From the NCBI RefSeq assembly GCF_000227135.1, contig NC_018238.1, positions 526,483 through 580,223 of the forward strand: a stretch of DNA of 53,741 bases, in the 5' to 3' direction. The notes beneath the pieces were generated by a model. It was given only the letters and a program-made list of their open reading frames with translations, did no database searches and was not told the origin of the DNA. Below are positions 1 through 11,149 of this stretch, one piece after another. The DNA is from Leishmania donovani. Taxonomy: Eukaryota > Euglenozoa > Kinetoplastea > Trypanosomatida > Trypanosomatidae. The position numbers were made by a program, and so were the translations under genes. Position 1 is the first letter of the stretch, and every line of letters starts with the position of its first letter.

Positions 1-368
1 GGCTCGTGTACCAGCTGCCGCGCGATCGCGGCTTCGGCGACGTGTTCCAGACGTTCCAGGCGAACAAGGAGCAGCTGCACATCACGGACTACAGCGTGTC
101 GCAGACGTCCATTGGAGACGTTTTCCTTCGTATTATTGAATCCTCAAAGCATGTTGAGGCCGCTCCTCAGTGGAACCCCCTGATGAGGTGGGAAGTGGGT
201 TACGATAACCGGGAGGGAAGAGGAAGTGCGCGATGTGGCAGCTCGGATAGTCGATCGCATAGTTGCAGGTGTGCTTTTGCGGGCACGCAGCGCATAAGCC
301 TTCTGCTGCTGTGCCGGTATGTTTGTATTCTGCGTGAGCTCTTTCACAGCGCGTATCTCGTTTTGTGA
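1..368 (+). CDS. ABCA-family ABC transporter, 3' end only (partial)
   Basis: This is the last ~120 codons of an ABCA transporter cut by the window edge; the reading frame uses codons starting at base 3. The visible protein begins with the end of the regulatory region after the second nucleotide-binding domain: 'DVFQTFQANKEQLHITDYSVSQ' is nearly the same as the equivalent part of the two complete ABCA genes downstream, which have HITDYTVSQTSIEQVFL and NITDYSVSQTSIEQVFL. After 'QTSIGDVFLRIIE' the sequence loses all similarity and runs to a TGA at 366-368 through a Ser/Cys/Arg-rich stretch that looks like translated spacer. The conserved E-Q of the motif is G-D here. A shifted or late stop codon would explain the odd tail. 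It is the first of three tandem ABCA genes. The family moves lipids or amphipathic compounds across membranes; the substrate is unknown here. Confidence 0.85.
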   Translation, partial: LVYQLPRDRGFGDVFQTFQANKEQLHITDYSVSQTSIGDVFLRIIESSKHVEAAPQWNPLMRWEVGYDNREGRGSARCGSSDSRSHSCRCAFAGTQRISLLLLCRYVCILRELFHSAYLVL

Positions 369-1598
369 TCCTTTTTTCTCTTCTGACGCTTGGTTGCTAC
401 TTCGAGATGCGCGCGTGGCAGTGGAGTATCTATGCAGTGATTCACTCAGCATGTAAGTGTATCGTTGTCTCGGAGGTGGAGCAGGTGATTATGGGTGCTA
501 GCCACAGGGGGTGCTTGTCACTTGCCTCTGTCTTGGTAGCTGCCCCTTTTCGCCGTCCTCTCCGCAGCTTTCTCTCGTCGTATCTCATGACAGTTCAATG
601 ACATGGCAGACGTGCGCGCTGCGAAAGGAGAAGACGACAGACATCACTAGTCGAACGAAAGCGTTGGGGTGATCGGCGCGACATACCCGATACGGTGAGT
701 GTGTGTGCTGTGCTGTGCTGTGGTGGCCAGCCATCCGCCGATGATGACGCCCGAGCTGATGGTTTAGGGGCGAGGGAGGTGCTGCGGTGTGCTTCTTGCC
801 ACTTCCTACCCTCTCCGACGTTGTCCCTTCCCTCCTCACCACTTTCTCCTGCGCTTGCGTGCGGAGGCTTGCTCCTCAAGCGGGCTCTGCCGTCATGCAC
901 CGCTCTGCGTCTTTCTCGCCGTTCCCCAACCCCTTCCGCCAACCCCGCCACTGCCTATTGCCGTACTTATTCTCTCCCGCGTTTTCTATGCTGAACTTTT
1001 TTTTGTTCCGTCTCTCGTCATCCGTGCGCGGCTTCCTCGCAAAGCAGATGTTTTATCTGAGCGTCTCCGTCGCCGTGAGCTGTCGCCGGTTGTTTTCTTG
1101 TTGGTTCTCTCTCGCCTCTGTCTTGTTGAGCGTCGGCCACCATCCGTACCGCACGCCCGTGGTTCCTACCCCGCCGTTGCTGCAAGCAGCGAGAAAGTCG
1201 ACGACTGCGCAGAAGGGAGCGGCGGCATCTCACTGTGTCGCGTGCGTCTGTGAAGTCATCTCAGACATGCGAGGCGGATTTTGCTATCACTGCCTCGACC
1301 GTCAGCCCCGCATAACTGTTCCAGAGCCCGCAGCGCCGTGATTTCTGTTGGCTGGTTTCACCGCCTCCGGTATTTTTCTTTTTTTTTTGTTTTCCTTGCC
1401 GGCTATCAGTGCACTCCAGTGTTGCCGTGGCTCTTATCTCTGTCCCGTCCCGCGCATCAGCCGCGCCACCACTCCCCCTCGCTCCCTCCCTGTGCACACG
1501 TTTCGAGTGCGCTGATCACAGCTTGCGGGGGGCACACATACTTTGGATCGTCACTTCTTGCATTCGCTTCTTGTGTGTAAGCGCGCCGAGCACCGATA
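369..1598 (+). other. Intergenic spacer between ABCA genes
   Basis: About 1.2 kb without a credible gene. It should hold the 3' UTR of the partial ABCA gene and the 5' UTR of the next one. It is rich in pyrimidine tracts. Short open frames in both strands have Ser/Arg/Cys-rich translations with no family resemblance and are not called. Confidence 0.7.
1376..1409 (+). promoter_or_regulatory. Predicted trans-splice acceptor for the 1599-6953 gene
   Basis: A run of T (about 1374-1393, broken by one C and one G) continues into TTTCCTTGCC and is followed by the first AG at 1408-1409. This is the usual polypyrimidine-AG layout for spliced-leader addition and would give a 5' UTR near 190 nt. Other AGs lie further downstream, so the exact site is inferred. 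Confidence 0.45.
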
Positions 1599-4500
1599 AT
1601 GGCTCGCACATCGTGGAGCTCGAGCTCTACCGGCTCCACCAGTGCTGGCAGCGATGAGAGCTACTGCCGCAGTGAGCCGGCCAAGGGAGGCAGTTTCATG
1701 GATCAGCTGCTGGCGATTCTGTACCGCACGCTCCGTCAGACGCTGCGCACCAAGGCGATTTTGTTCATGGAGATTGTTCTGCCGCTCATGTTCATCGTCA
1801 TTACGCTCATTTTGTGGTTAGTGTGGTTGCCCTTCCAAGGCCGTTCGAGGCAGTTCATCGACTACACGCCCGACGCGTCCTCTGCGGCTACGCTGCACAA
1901 ACAGCTCACCTGTTTCAACAGCTCGGAGGGCGAGCCGATCCCTGGGCTGTGTGATTGCGCCTGGATATCTATACTCAGCAACTACACGGTCTTGTGCGCC
2001 GGCGACTACGACACGATTCCGTACAAGAACCTCTGCTATGTCGACCTCCCGTTCGACTTCAGCAACTTCAAGGTCAACGGCTACGCCGTTGGGAACATCA
2101 CGGGGGCCAACAAGCTGGTGCAGGTGTGGGTCAACTCGTACAACACGAGCCTGTTTGTGATCCCGACGCTGGATGAGGTGATCATCTTCCACTGGCTGGC
2201 TCGGATCAGCAGGCCAAAAACGAAGAGCGATGGCAACCTCCTCTCCGCTGGCATCGCGGCTGGTTTGATGCCCAACTCGAAGCAGTCTTCTGTTTTGTGC
2301 TCCGGCGCCCTGTACTTCGTCGGCAGCTCGGCGCAGGTGGACCCGCTGCTGGATTGCTTCCGAAAGGAGTCGGTGCTCTTCGACAAGGTGTACGGCGGCA
2401 CCTACGCAACCGTGGCAGAGGCGGAGGCCAAGGTACGCGCCACGGAATGGAATTGGGCCATCATCGAACTCAACGGCTTCGATGCGAGCGCGTTTGACGT
2501 GACCATCCGCATGAACTCGACCGCGCTGCCGACGTTTGCGCTTCCGTACGACAAGAGCTATGGCGGCGGCTTCTACAACAGCCGTGCCGACCTCTACGCC
2601 GTCGCCGGATTTCTGTCGATTCAGCAGATCATCACGGAATACTACCTGAAGCTGGTCGTGGGGAGCGCCGCCACCGGCACAGATTTACCGCTGGACCACT
2701 ACGTGGCTGTCGCTGGCTACGCCAGTTTCATCACGCAGCCACTCCTCACCACTGCCAATATCTTGCTGCCGCTCATCTTCGTCATGGCGTACCTCTACCC
2801 CGTCTCGCAGCTCACGAAGCGCATCGTGCTGGAGAAGGAGCTGCGGATTCGCGAGGCCATGCAGATCATGGGGCTCGGCAACGCCCCGATCTACATTTCG
2901 TGGTACCTCACCTTCTTCTTGCCGAACTTCTTTGTCACGATCGTCACCCTCGTCGTGATTCGGATGACGTACATCACAATCACGAACATCCTTATCCTGT
3001 TCCTGGTGTACTACATCTACCTCATCACCTGCGTACCCCTAGCTGGCTTCTACTCGGCCTTCTTCAGCAAGGCTCGCCTCGCCTCCTTGCTGACGCCGCT
3101 CATCTACTTCGTGTTCGCCATGCCAGCCTTCGCGATTCAGAGCGCCAATACCGCAATAATAACCGCCTTCTGCATCTTCCCGCCCACCGCCTACGCCGTC
3201 ACGATGCTCGGCATTATGGATCACGAAATAGCCGGCGGCTTTGCGGAAGCCAGCTGGCACGACGCCCTCGACACGCCTCCGGTGTATCTGGCCATCGTCA
3301 TGATGGCCGTGGACTTTGTCTTCTTCAACCTGCTTATGCTCTACCTCGACCACGTTATGCCGAAGCAGTGGGGTACGCGCAAGCACCCGCTCTTCTTCAT
3401 CATTGACCCCGTCATGTGGTGCTTCAACTCGAAGCACAAGCGCCTCGAGGGCGGCGCCGACGGGCGCGCCGAGAACGGCGTGTTCGAGGACGTCGACGGC
3501 GACGACGACGCGGTGATTTTGGACGGCCTGCGCAAGGAGTACTCGCGCGGCGGCAAGAGGTTCGTTGCGGTGAACAACCTGTACTGGGGGATGCGCGAGG
3601 GCGAGATCTCTGTGCTGCTGGGGCACAACGGCGCCGGCAAGACGACGGTGCTGAACATGATGACGGGGATGGTCGAGCCGGACGCGGGCGACTGTTACGT
3701 CTACGGCAGCTCTGTGCGGACGGCGAAGGCCGACGTGCGCCAGCAGATCGGATACTGCCCGCAGCACAACATCCTGTGGGGCGAGCTGACGTGCCGCGAC
3801 CACCTGGAGTTCTTTGGGCGTATTAAGGGGTTGCGCGGGTGGGAGCTGGAGAATGCCGTGTGCCGGATGCTGCACGAGACGGACCTGCTGGAGAAGATGG
3901 ACCAGCCGGCGAAGAGTCTGTCGGGTGGGCAGAAGCGCAAGCTCTCGGTCTCCATCGCCTTCGTGACTTGCAGTCGCCTCGTCTTCCTGGACGAGCCCAC
4001 GGCCGGCATGGATGTGGGTGCGCGCCGATACACGTGGGAGCTGCTGCGGCGCATGTCCGCTCATCACACCATTTTCCTGACAACGCACTACATGGACGAG
4101 GCAGATCTGCTGGGGCACAAGATCGGGATCATGAGCCAGGGGCGACTGAAGTGCTCTGGCAGTAGCATGTTTCTGAAGAGTCACCTCGGGTTCGGGTACA
4201 GCATTACGATGTCCCTTTGCGACGCCGCTTCCGTGAACGCAATCTCGAAGCTCGTGCAGTCATCGGTGGACGGCGCTCATAAGGTTGGGTTGAACGGGTG
4301 TGAGGTGATGTACCGACTGCCCAACGAGCGTGTCGAACAGTTCCCGGAGTTTCTGGATCGACTGGAGGCGATGAAAGACGAGCTCGGCGTTCGCGGCTAC
4401 TCGCTGTCGGCGACGACGCTAGAGGAGATATTTCTTCGCATGTCCAACGAGGACATCGAGCGGGAGCGCGAAGAAGACCCTCTGATGCAGCTGCACCCAG

Positions 4501-6953
4501 ATATCACCGCTGCACAGGAGAGTTGCATATGGAACTGTGAGATAGTGGAGGGGCGCAAGGCGATGCTGTGGTCGCAGTTCAAGGCGATGATGACGAAGCG
4601 CATGTGGAATGGCATGCGGGATCGCAAGATGCAGTTTTTCCAGGTGGTGTGCCCGGTGATTTGCATTTTGATTGCTATGCTGCTCTCACTCATCTCCCTC
4701 AACGGCCCCGACACCATAACGCTGAACAAGGAAATCTACCCCGGCGAGGTTCTGGTGGAGATGAACGGGTGCGATGGGCTGCTCGGCCCCAACGCCTCCT
4801 TCGACAACTTCACAGTGCGGCACCAAAAATACATGAATGCGCTGAACTTGTCCACCTACATGGTCGACACGTTTCTCTCTCAGCCCACGTTGCGCGTGGA
4901 GGGGCTCGTGTGCCGCGATCCAGACTGGGCAAACGCCGTGAAGACACCGAACAACGTGATACACATACTGAACTCGTCCACCTATCACCAGGGGCCCATC
5001 TCCGTGAACTCCATCTACCAGGCACTCTACAGGAAGTATACGGGAAAAAATGCCCGCTTTACGCTGGTGGCGGGAACGATGCCGCGCACCAAGCAAGAGA
5101 AGGTGACGCAGGACGCGCTGAAGACGATTCTCATGGGCGCGATTATCATGATCCCGTTCACGTTCCTGCCGTCGAACGTGGTTGCGTGGGTGGTGAAGGA
5201 GCGGGAGTGCAAGGCGCGACATCTGCAGAACGTCTCGGGGCTGAGCTTTTACATCTACTGGCTCACGAATTTTCTCTTCGACATGGTCGCCTACATCATC
5301 TCCATGTGCCTCGTCATCGTCATCTTCCTCATGTTCAGCCGCGATGAGTACGTGGCCAAGGACCGTATCGGCGCCGTGTTCGTCCTCTTCTTCATCTACG
5401 GCCTCTCGAGCACGACCGCGGGGTACATGTGCAGTTTCCTCTTCGACGAGCACTCCAACGCGCAGACGATGGTGATGGCCGCCAGCTTCGTCGCCGGGTT
5501 TCTTCTCGTCATGGTCGTGTACATCATGTCGCTGCTCTCACAGACCATGGCGGCGGCCGATGTCCTCCGGTGGATCACGCGCATCGTGCCAAGTTTTGCC
5601 ATTGGCGAGGGCATCATCAACTTGGCGATGCTGACGCAGCGGCAGGCGATCGTAGGCGGCGTGACGGCGTGGTCAATGGACACGATCGGGTGGGCGTGCG
5701 TGTACATGTCAGTCGAGTTCCCGCTGTTTTTCGCGATCACCCTCTGGATCGACCACCCGCGGCGGCGCATGTGGGGACAGCGCAACAACTACGACGTCGA
5801 CGCGGCTCCGCAGACGGTGTCGGAAGAGGACTCCGACGTTGAGAAGACGCGTGAGGAGGTGTACAAAGAGGAGGCTGAGGGCGTCAACGACGACATGGTG
5901 CGCGTGGTGGACCTCCGCAAGGTGTACCCCAACGGCAAGGAGGCGGTGCGCAACGTCACCTTCTCCGTGGTCCCCGGCGAGGTGTTCGGCTTCCTCGGCA
6001 CGAACGGTGCTGGGAAGACGACGACGATTTCGATGCTGTGCCAGGAATTCATTCCGACAAGCGGCAAGGCCTATGTGTGCGGGTACGACATCGTGACGGA
6101 GAGCGAGCAGGCGCTGCAGTGCATCGGGTACTGCCCGCAGTTCGACGCGTGCCTGGACCTGCTGACGGTGAAAGAGCACCTGGAGCTGTACGTGGGCGTG
6201 CGAGGTATTCGGTACGAAGAGCGTGACGTTGTCATCGACGCCTTGCTGCGCATGTGCGAACTCTCTACGTATCGCTACACCCTATCCTCGGAGCTGTCTG
6301 GTGGCAACCGGCGCAAGCTGTCTGTGGCGCTTTCTCTCATTGGAGGGCCTCGAGTGGTCTTCCTGGACGAGCCGTCGGCCGGCATGGACCCTGTGGCGCG
6401 GCGCGGGTTATGGAATGCAATCGAAAAGGTCGCCGACAACAGCTCCGTTGTGCTGACGACGCACCACCTGGAGGAGGTGGAGGCGCTTGCGCATCGCGTG
6501 GCGATCATGGTGGATGGCACCCTGCGCTGCATCGGCGACAAGACTCACCTGAAGAACAAGTTCGGCACCGGCTTTGAAATGAGCGTCCGTGTGGGTGCAG
6601 ACGACGACATGGGGAATGTGCACACGTGGGTGAAGACACGTTTCCCCGAGGCGACGATGAATGAGTGTAAGGGGCAACGTTTTGTCTACACGCTGCCGGC
6701 CAACGTCGCCCTCTCGGATGTCTTCCGTCTGTTGCAACAGAAGAAGGAGACGCTGAACATTACGGACTACAGCGTGTCGCAGACTTCCATCGAACAGGTG
6801 TTCCTGAAGATCAGCGGAGAACTAGAGGAGGCGACCGCCTTCCGTCGCACGCTGGAGGACACGCTCGCGCTGCCGAGTAGGAAGAGCGCCTTGGCGGATG
6901 CCGCGAATTTCGACCCGGCAACTCGCAACTTGTTTCTCGGCAGGTCGAGATAG
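1599..6953 (+). CDS. ABCA-family full ABC transporter (1784 aa)
   Basis: A full-size transporter with two halves, each a membrane domain followed by an ATPase domain, as usual for ABCA; length is normal. A first membrane helix near residues 50-75 is followed by a large N-glycosylation-rich loop to about 385, then a helix cluster to about 590. NBD1 has Walker A GHNGAGKTT (675-683), signature LSGGQKRKLS (from 774), Walker B LVFLDEP (794-800) and H-loop His 830. A second helix (~1012-1035), loop and helix cluster (~1176-1385) lead to NBD2: GTNGAGKTT (1467-1475), LSGGNRRKLS (from 1566), VVFLDEP (1586-1592) and a TTHHLEE switch. All ATPase residues look intact, so both sites should be active. The C-terminal ABCA motif SQTSIEQVFL is present. 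The start is the first ATG after a T-rich acceptor. ABCA proteins typically move phospholipids or amphipathic drugs at the plasma or vesicle membranes; the substrate cannot be read from sequence. It shares near-identical DNA tracts with the gene at 15679. Confidence 0.96.
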   Translation: MARTSWSSSSTGSTSAGSDESYCRSEPAKGGSFMDQLLAILYRTLRQTLRTKAILFMEIVLPLMFIVITLILWLVWLPFQGRSRQFIDYTPDASSAATLHKQLTCFNSSEGEPIPGLCDCAWISILSNYTVLCAGDYDTIPYKNLCYVDLPFDFSNFKVNGYAVGNITGANKLVQVWVNSYNTSLFVIPTLDEVIIFHWLARISRPKTKSDGNLLSAGIAAGLMPNSKQSSVLCSGALYFVGSSAQVDPLLDCFRKESVLFDKVYGGTYATVAEAEAKVRATEWNWAIIELNGFDASAFDVTIRMNSTALPTFALPYDKSYGGGFYNSRADLYAVAGFLSIQQIITEYYLKLVVGSAATGTDLPLDHYVAVAGYASFITQPLLTTANILLPLIFVMAYLYPVSQLTKRIVLEKELRIREAMQIMGLGNAPIYISWYLTFFLPNFFVTIVTLVVIRMTYITITNILILFLVYYIYLITCVPLAGFYSAFFSKARLASLLTPLIYFVFAMPAFAIQSANTAIITAFCIFPPTAYAVTMLGIMDHEIAGGFAEASWHDALDTPPVYLAIVMMAVDFVFFNLLMLYLDHVMPKQWGTRKHPLFFIIDPVMWCFNSKHKRLEGGADGRAENGVFEDVDGDDDAVILDGLRKEYSRGGKRFVAVNNLYWGMREGEISVLLGHNGAGKTTVLNMMTGMVEPDAGDCYVYGSSVRTAKADVRQQIGYCPQHNILWGELTCRDHLEFFGRIKGLRGWELENAVCRMLHETDLLEKMDQPAKSLSGGQKRKLSVSIAFVTCSRLVFLDEPTAGMDVGARRYTWELLRRMSAHHTIFLTTHYMDEADLLGHKIGIMSQGRLKCSGSSMFLKSHLGFGYSITMSLCDAASVNAISKLVQSSVDGAHKVGLNGCEVMYRLPNERVEQFPEFLDRLEAMKDELGVRGYSLSATTLEEIFLRMSNEDIEREREEDPLMQLHPDITAAQESCIWNCEIVEGRKAMLWSQFKAMMTKRMWNGMRDRKMQFFQVVCPVICILIAMLLSLISLNGPDTITLNKEIYPGEVLVEMNGCDGLLGPNASFDNFTVRHQKYMNALNLSTYMVDTFLSQPTLRVEGLVCRDPDWANAVKTPNNVIHILNSSTYHQGPISVNSIYQALYRKYTGKNARFTLVAGTMPRTKQEKVTQDALKTILMGAIIMIPFTFLPSNVVAWVVKERECKARHLQNVSGLSFYIYWLTNFLFDMVAYIISMCLVIVIFLMFSRDEYVAKDRIGAVFVLFFIYGLSSTTAGYMCSFLFDEHSNAQTMVMAASFVAGFLLVMVVYIMSLLSQTMAAADVLRWITRIVPSFAIGEGIINLAMLTQRQAIVGGVTAWSMDTIGWACVYMSVEFPLFFAITLWIDHPRRRMWGQRNNYDVDAAPQTVSEEDSDVEKTREEVYKEEAEGVNDDMVRVVDLRKVYPNGKEAVRNVTFSVVPGEVFGFLGTNGAGKTTTISMLCQEFIPTSGKAYVCGYDIVTESEQALQCIGYCPQFDACLDLLTVKEHLELYVGVRGIRYEERDVVIDALLRMCELSTYRYTLSSELSGGNRRKLSVALSLIGGPRVVFLDEPSAGMDPVARRGLWNAIEKVADNSSVVLTTHHLEEVEALAHRVAIMVDGTLRCIGDKTHLKNKFGTGFEMSVRVGADDDMGNVHTWVKTRFPEATMNECKGQRFVYTLPANVALSDVFRLLQQKKETLNITDYSVSQTSIEQVFLKISGELEEATAFRRTLEDTLALPSRKSALADAANFDPATRNLFLGRSR

Positions 6954-7804
6954 AGCCATTCGGTGTTGCGTGACGACGGCGGGGATCGCGGGTGGCGGGA
7001 TAGGAGGAAATAAGGCGCGCCCGCGAAAGCGGGTCGTCCTCAGCTGGCGTATGCACGACTCTTTCCAGCATGAGGGTACCCGCGCCCCCTCCTCCTCTTC
7101 TCTTTCGCCCGGCACTGATCGTTGCGTTGTTGGACACATCGCCCGTTCTGTGCCGTTTATAGACGACACTGGCTGGGGCACGTTTTCGTCATTTCTAACC
7201 CCGATGTGCCCGAGAGGAGAGGAGGAAGGTGCAACCTGTTCACCAGCCTGCGTGGTGCTGCGATGTGCGCCCGCCACCCCCTCCGCGTTGGGTTACTCTT
7301 GTCGCTTCGTTTTGGATGAGGTGCATTGGAACCTTCTGCTAGCATGTGCATACTCGTTTTTTATTATTTCTTTTCGCTCTCCTGGTGTGAGACCGTGCCT
7401 CATCATCACGGTGATCGCTGTGTGTGTGTGTGCGTGGGCGGTGGGGGAGGGGGGCTCTTCAGTTTCTCTTTGTGCGTGGGCGTATGTGTGTATGTTTCTC
7501 ATTTCTTCGTTCGCTTTTCCATATTTTGATGTGATTGACGGGTGAACTCTACCGGGTGCGTGGTTCCCGTTTCGCTGCTTTGGTGGACCACCTCACATCG
7601 ACCGTGCCTCTACTTGTCTATGTGCAATTCCGCGTTGTGTTCTCGCCCAGTCGCCTTTTTTTTTCGCTCTCTTGCCCTCCCCCTTCCGCTTCACCATCGA
7701 CCGCTCCTCACACCTTCTGTCTCCCGAAGACTCCGTCTTGCTCGAAGGGCAGGCACCTGCGACTCACGCGTCACGTCACGCGGTGATAGAGGCTCATGTT
7801 AGCC

Positions 7805-7824
7805 CACACACACACACACACACA
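7805..7824. repeat. (CA)10 microsatellite
   Basis: Ten uninterrupted CA dinucleotides in the spacer after the first complete ABCA gene. Confidence 0.9.
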
Positions 7825-10800
7825 TGTATTCATTTCTTTGCTTACACGCGCCGTTGAGATGTATCTCCCTTTTTATGCTCTCCTACCCACCTTTTACTTG
7901 CTTTTTGTGCTCATCTTGTACGGGTGTTTTCTGTGAGAGGCACCGCCAGCGGCGGCGACGCCCCGGACGATCGCTCGCCTCTCATGTGATTGCCAGTCAT
8001 TTTTCGGGAGCGCTCTCGCCTGTCATGCCGCCTCCAGCCGCACCCCTCACTACCGCGGATGAACTTCCGCATGCGAATCGCGTTTTCTTTTCCCCTTTTC
8101 TTTGCATTTATGCCACACATCGCTGTCTCTCTCTCTGTGTTTTTTTTTGACGTTTTCTATTCTCTCCTTTCGTCTTGTCCGTCTGACCGCGTCCAACTCC
8201 CGTGTCGGTTGCTTCTCTCTCCGACTTGTTGTGAAGAAGGCGAGGGGATATCAGCGCATGCCTCAACAACGCGCAATGACGGTCGAACTGCCACCACCGT
8301 CGGTGTGCGCTGATTCTTGGGGGAGGAGTATGTGTGTATCCATGTCTGCGTGCATCTTCACGAGGTTGCCTGTGTGTGCTCACATCATTGTTTTTTTCTT
8401 TTTTGCCGTTCTTGGCATACGCCAACCTGTCCCAGTGCTTCCATCTCTTTCACGTAATCCTTCTTCCCGGCTCACAAGGTGGCCGAGTCTCTCCTCGTGA
8501 CCTACCCGTTCTGGCCCTATTTCCTTGTGTCTCTTCACCGTCGCCGGAGCTCCGCCTATTTGTCCCGTCGCTCCTCACTTTCTCTCTCGCTGCGACATCG
8601 CCTTTTCGTTGCGCCCCCTGCTGTTGTGTGCGCACACTGGTGCTTCCCGTAAGTGGTGCGTTGCCGTTTGTCGTGATTCCTGTAGGCGTGTCGATGGTGC
8701 GAGTGTACCAACCGGGTCTGCAGCACCTCCAGTCATCGCTGACAGAGGGGGAGCACGAGACGAGGGAGGCAGAGGAACGTGTCGGTGAGGGCGGTAAAGG
8801 GAAGCCAACTCCACTGTCCGTCTCTCCTCCATTTCTATTGCCAACATGTGAACAGCTCGCCAATGTTGCTATTATCCTCTGTTTTCTTCTGGATCAGGGC
8901 CACGCCTTCTGTGCTCCCTGCCTTCTGGTCTATTCTTTTTCTTGGTCGCCTCGCATGCGCACATGCACAGACATCAACGCGTGCGCCCACGGACGAGCGT
9001 ACGTGAACACAGAGAGCGAGACAGACTAACGGGCAGACAGGGTCAGAGAGAGCGCGAGCAGGGGAAACATCGGCCATGTGCGACTCTGAGTGTGCGCATG
9101 CGCAGTCTGTGTTTATTACGCCTGCTGAAACGTGCAGCGGCGGAGGAGGGGTCTCTCACTGGCTACCGGTCGCCGTCGCCTTCCCTCCCTCCTGCCAACC
9201 CGCGCACACAGACGTGGCAGGGCGCTAGAGCTTCCGCGCGAGTAGGATCGAGCCATGGATGCTGCTTACGCGTTGTTGTTCTCCCTGCTTTGCCGCGACC
9301 CAGCATTGCCGATGTCTTGGCTTATGCGTGCCTGTGCTTTCTCTCTCGTGGGTAGAGCGAACCGCACGCGACGGTTCTCTTGGTGTGCTACTCTCTCTCC
9401 TTTTCTGTGTGCGCTCGTGTGATAGGTCCTCTTTTGTTGTTCAGCGCTCGCCGCACCATTTTTTTTCTTGCAGTTTGTGCGTACGATTTTGTCGTGCTGT
9501 CGGGCGTTCGGTCTATATGGGGGTTGCTGCTGTGGTGGTTGCTCCGGCGTCTCTCTCTGTCTCCGTCATCTCTGTCTGTGTTTCACGTCTCGGACCCCTC
9601 CGAGTCGTCGTCTCGCCGCTCGCCCGCTGCCCGCTGTCGAGGAGTGCTTGCGCCTGTGATTTTGTTTGATTTTGAAGCGTGCGTGCTCGCTTGCAACTGC
9701 GCAGCGACACTAGCGCACAGCCGCCTTCGCCAATTGTGTCCGTGGGTGCCGGGGGACAAACAGCTGAGGCCCCAAGGTTGCTCCCTACGGCTATCTGCGA
9801 GGGGCTGTTTCAGGGTTATTCGTGGGCTCGTGAGACGCGCTCGAAAACAGAATGACTTTCCATTGACAAGCATCAGGACCTTGCGATGCTCGGACGAGGC
9901 GGGTGATGGGCGAAGGACGAGAAGAGGAGTCGTGAGCCGAGCATACTCGATCGCTTGAGAGAAGAAGCGCATTCCACTCAGAGCTCTGACACCTGACGTG
10001 TTCGCGCAGACGGTGTGTGACGGTGGTGGGGGGAGGGTCTTTTTCTCACTCGTGTCAGTGTAACTACGAGCCGGTCCCGCGCTTAGGCCGAACAGGCTAC
10101 AGGCCCATGGAGCAAGGCCAGGGAAGTCACACAGGCCACTTGTTGAAGCAGAGTGAATGCCATGACGTTTCCTTGACGCGCAGATGCTAGGACAGACCAG
10201 AACCTTCGCGGGCGTTGCCAAACAGCGCAGTTTTCTGAAGCACAGAGGGGCAGGGTGGCGATAGTGGCCACAAAGACCTTCCACGTCGTACCGGACATGT
10301 GCTGTGCCGTCGAAAAAAATTGCGGGGCAACGCCGAAGAAGTTTCCATGCATACCCACGCCGACGCGTAGGCAGATAAGAGGAGGATACGGAAGCGAGGG
10401 AGGGTGAGGGAACATCCGAGAGGGACGATGTCTTGCCGCCTCCTCGTCGGCCAGTGATTACATTTGTTCGACGCCGCTACTGGTGCCGTGGGTGGCAGCG
10501 TTTTCCCTTTTCAGCATGGGCACTTGGAGCTGCTGAAGGTCCTTTACTTGCAGCTTGCCTGCTGTAGTTGCGCGGCAACCCTGCGACACGGGTAACGCCC
10601 CTCACCATCAGCGGCTGATCTGTCACGCATGAAGATTGCCCGGGAGCCTTGCCACGGTGTTTCTCCTCTGCCCATCTGTGTGCTTGACCAACCATCTCCT
10701 GAGTCTCAACTGTCCCTCCTCTGCCGCCTCCCATTGTGATTCGCTTGGACTCTCTCTCTCTCCGTGTGTGCTTGCTAGGGTAAGGAAGAGCGGCAGGGCT

Positions 10801-11149
10801 GTTCTTGGATTGGGGATCATGCGTTCTGCTGACCTGTTGCTGGACGGTGACCGGCCGTCGTGCCCACTGCGTCAATGTTAGCATTATGGGAGGAATTAGC
10901 CACCACGCACGCACCCCTTCTCTTTTCCGGTTGCCCGTTTGTGCACGCGTGTTTTGCACGTGGCCTTCTCTGTGAGCTGTCGACGTGAGTCACCGTGCAC
11001 ACTTGTGCTCTTCGCGTGTTTTTGTGGTGTCGGTTTTAGTTTTATGCTTCCTGGTGTGCTTGTGCACCGCATCGTGCTGCGCGGGGTTTGTACCGGAGGG
11101 CTTGCTCCAACGCGTGCTCCGTATCGGCTGTCTGACCCTTATTTTTCCC

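Noticed and set aside
3039..4184. 381-aa open frame antisense to the first complete ABCA gene
   Set aside because: His/Arg/Val-rich shadow of a GC-rich coding strand; similar shadows appear opposite the second ABCA gene at the same place.
8334..9029. 231-aa open frame on the + strand
   Set aside because: Translation of CT-rich spacer (Leu/Ser/Cys/Phe runs) and a biased start; no family likeness.
9583..10284. 233-aa open frame on the - strand in the long spacer
   Set aside because: Composition is Ser/Arg/Pro/Cys-rich with no motif, it lies antisense to the only transcription direction in the window, and no acceptor signal precedes it on that strand.
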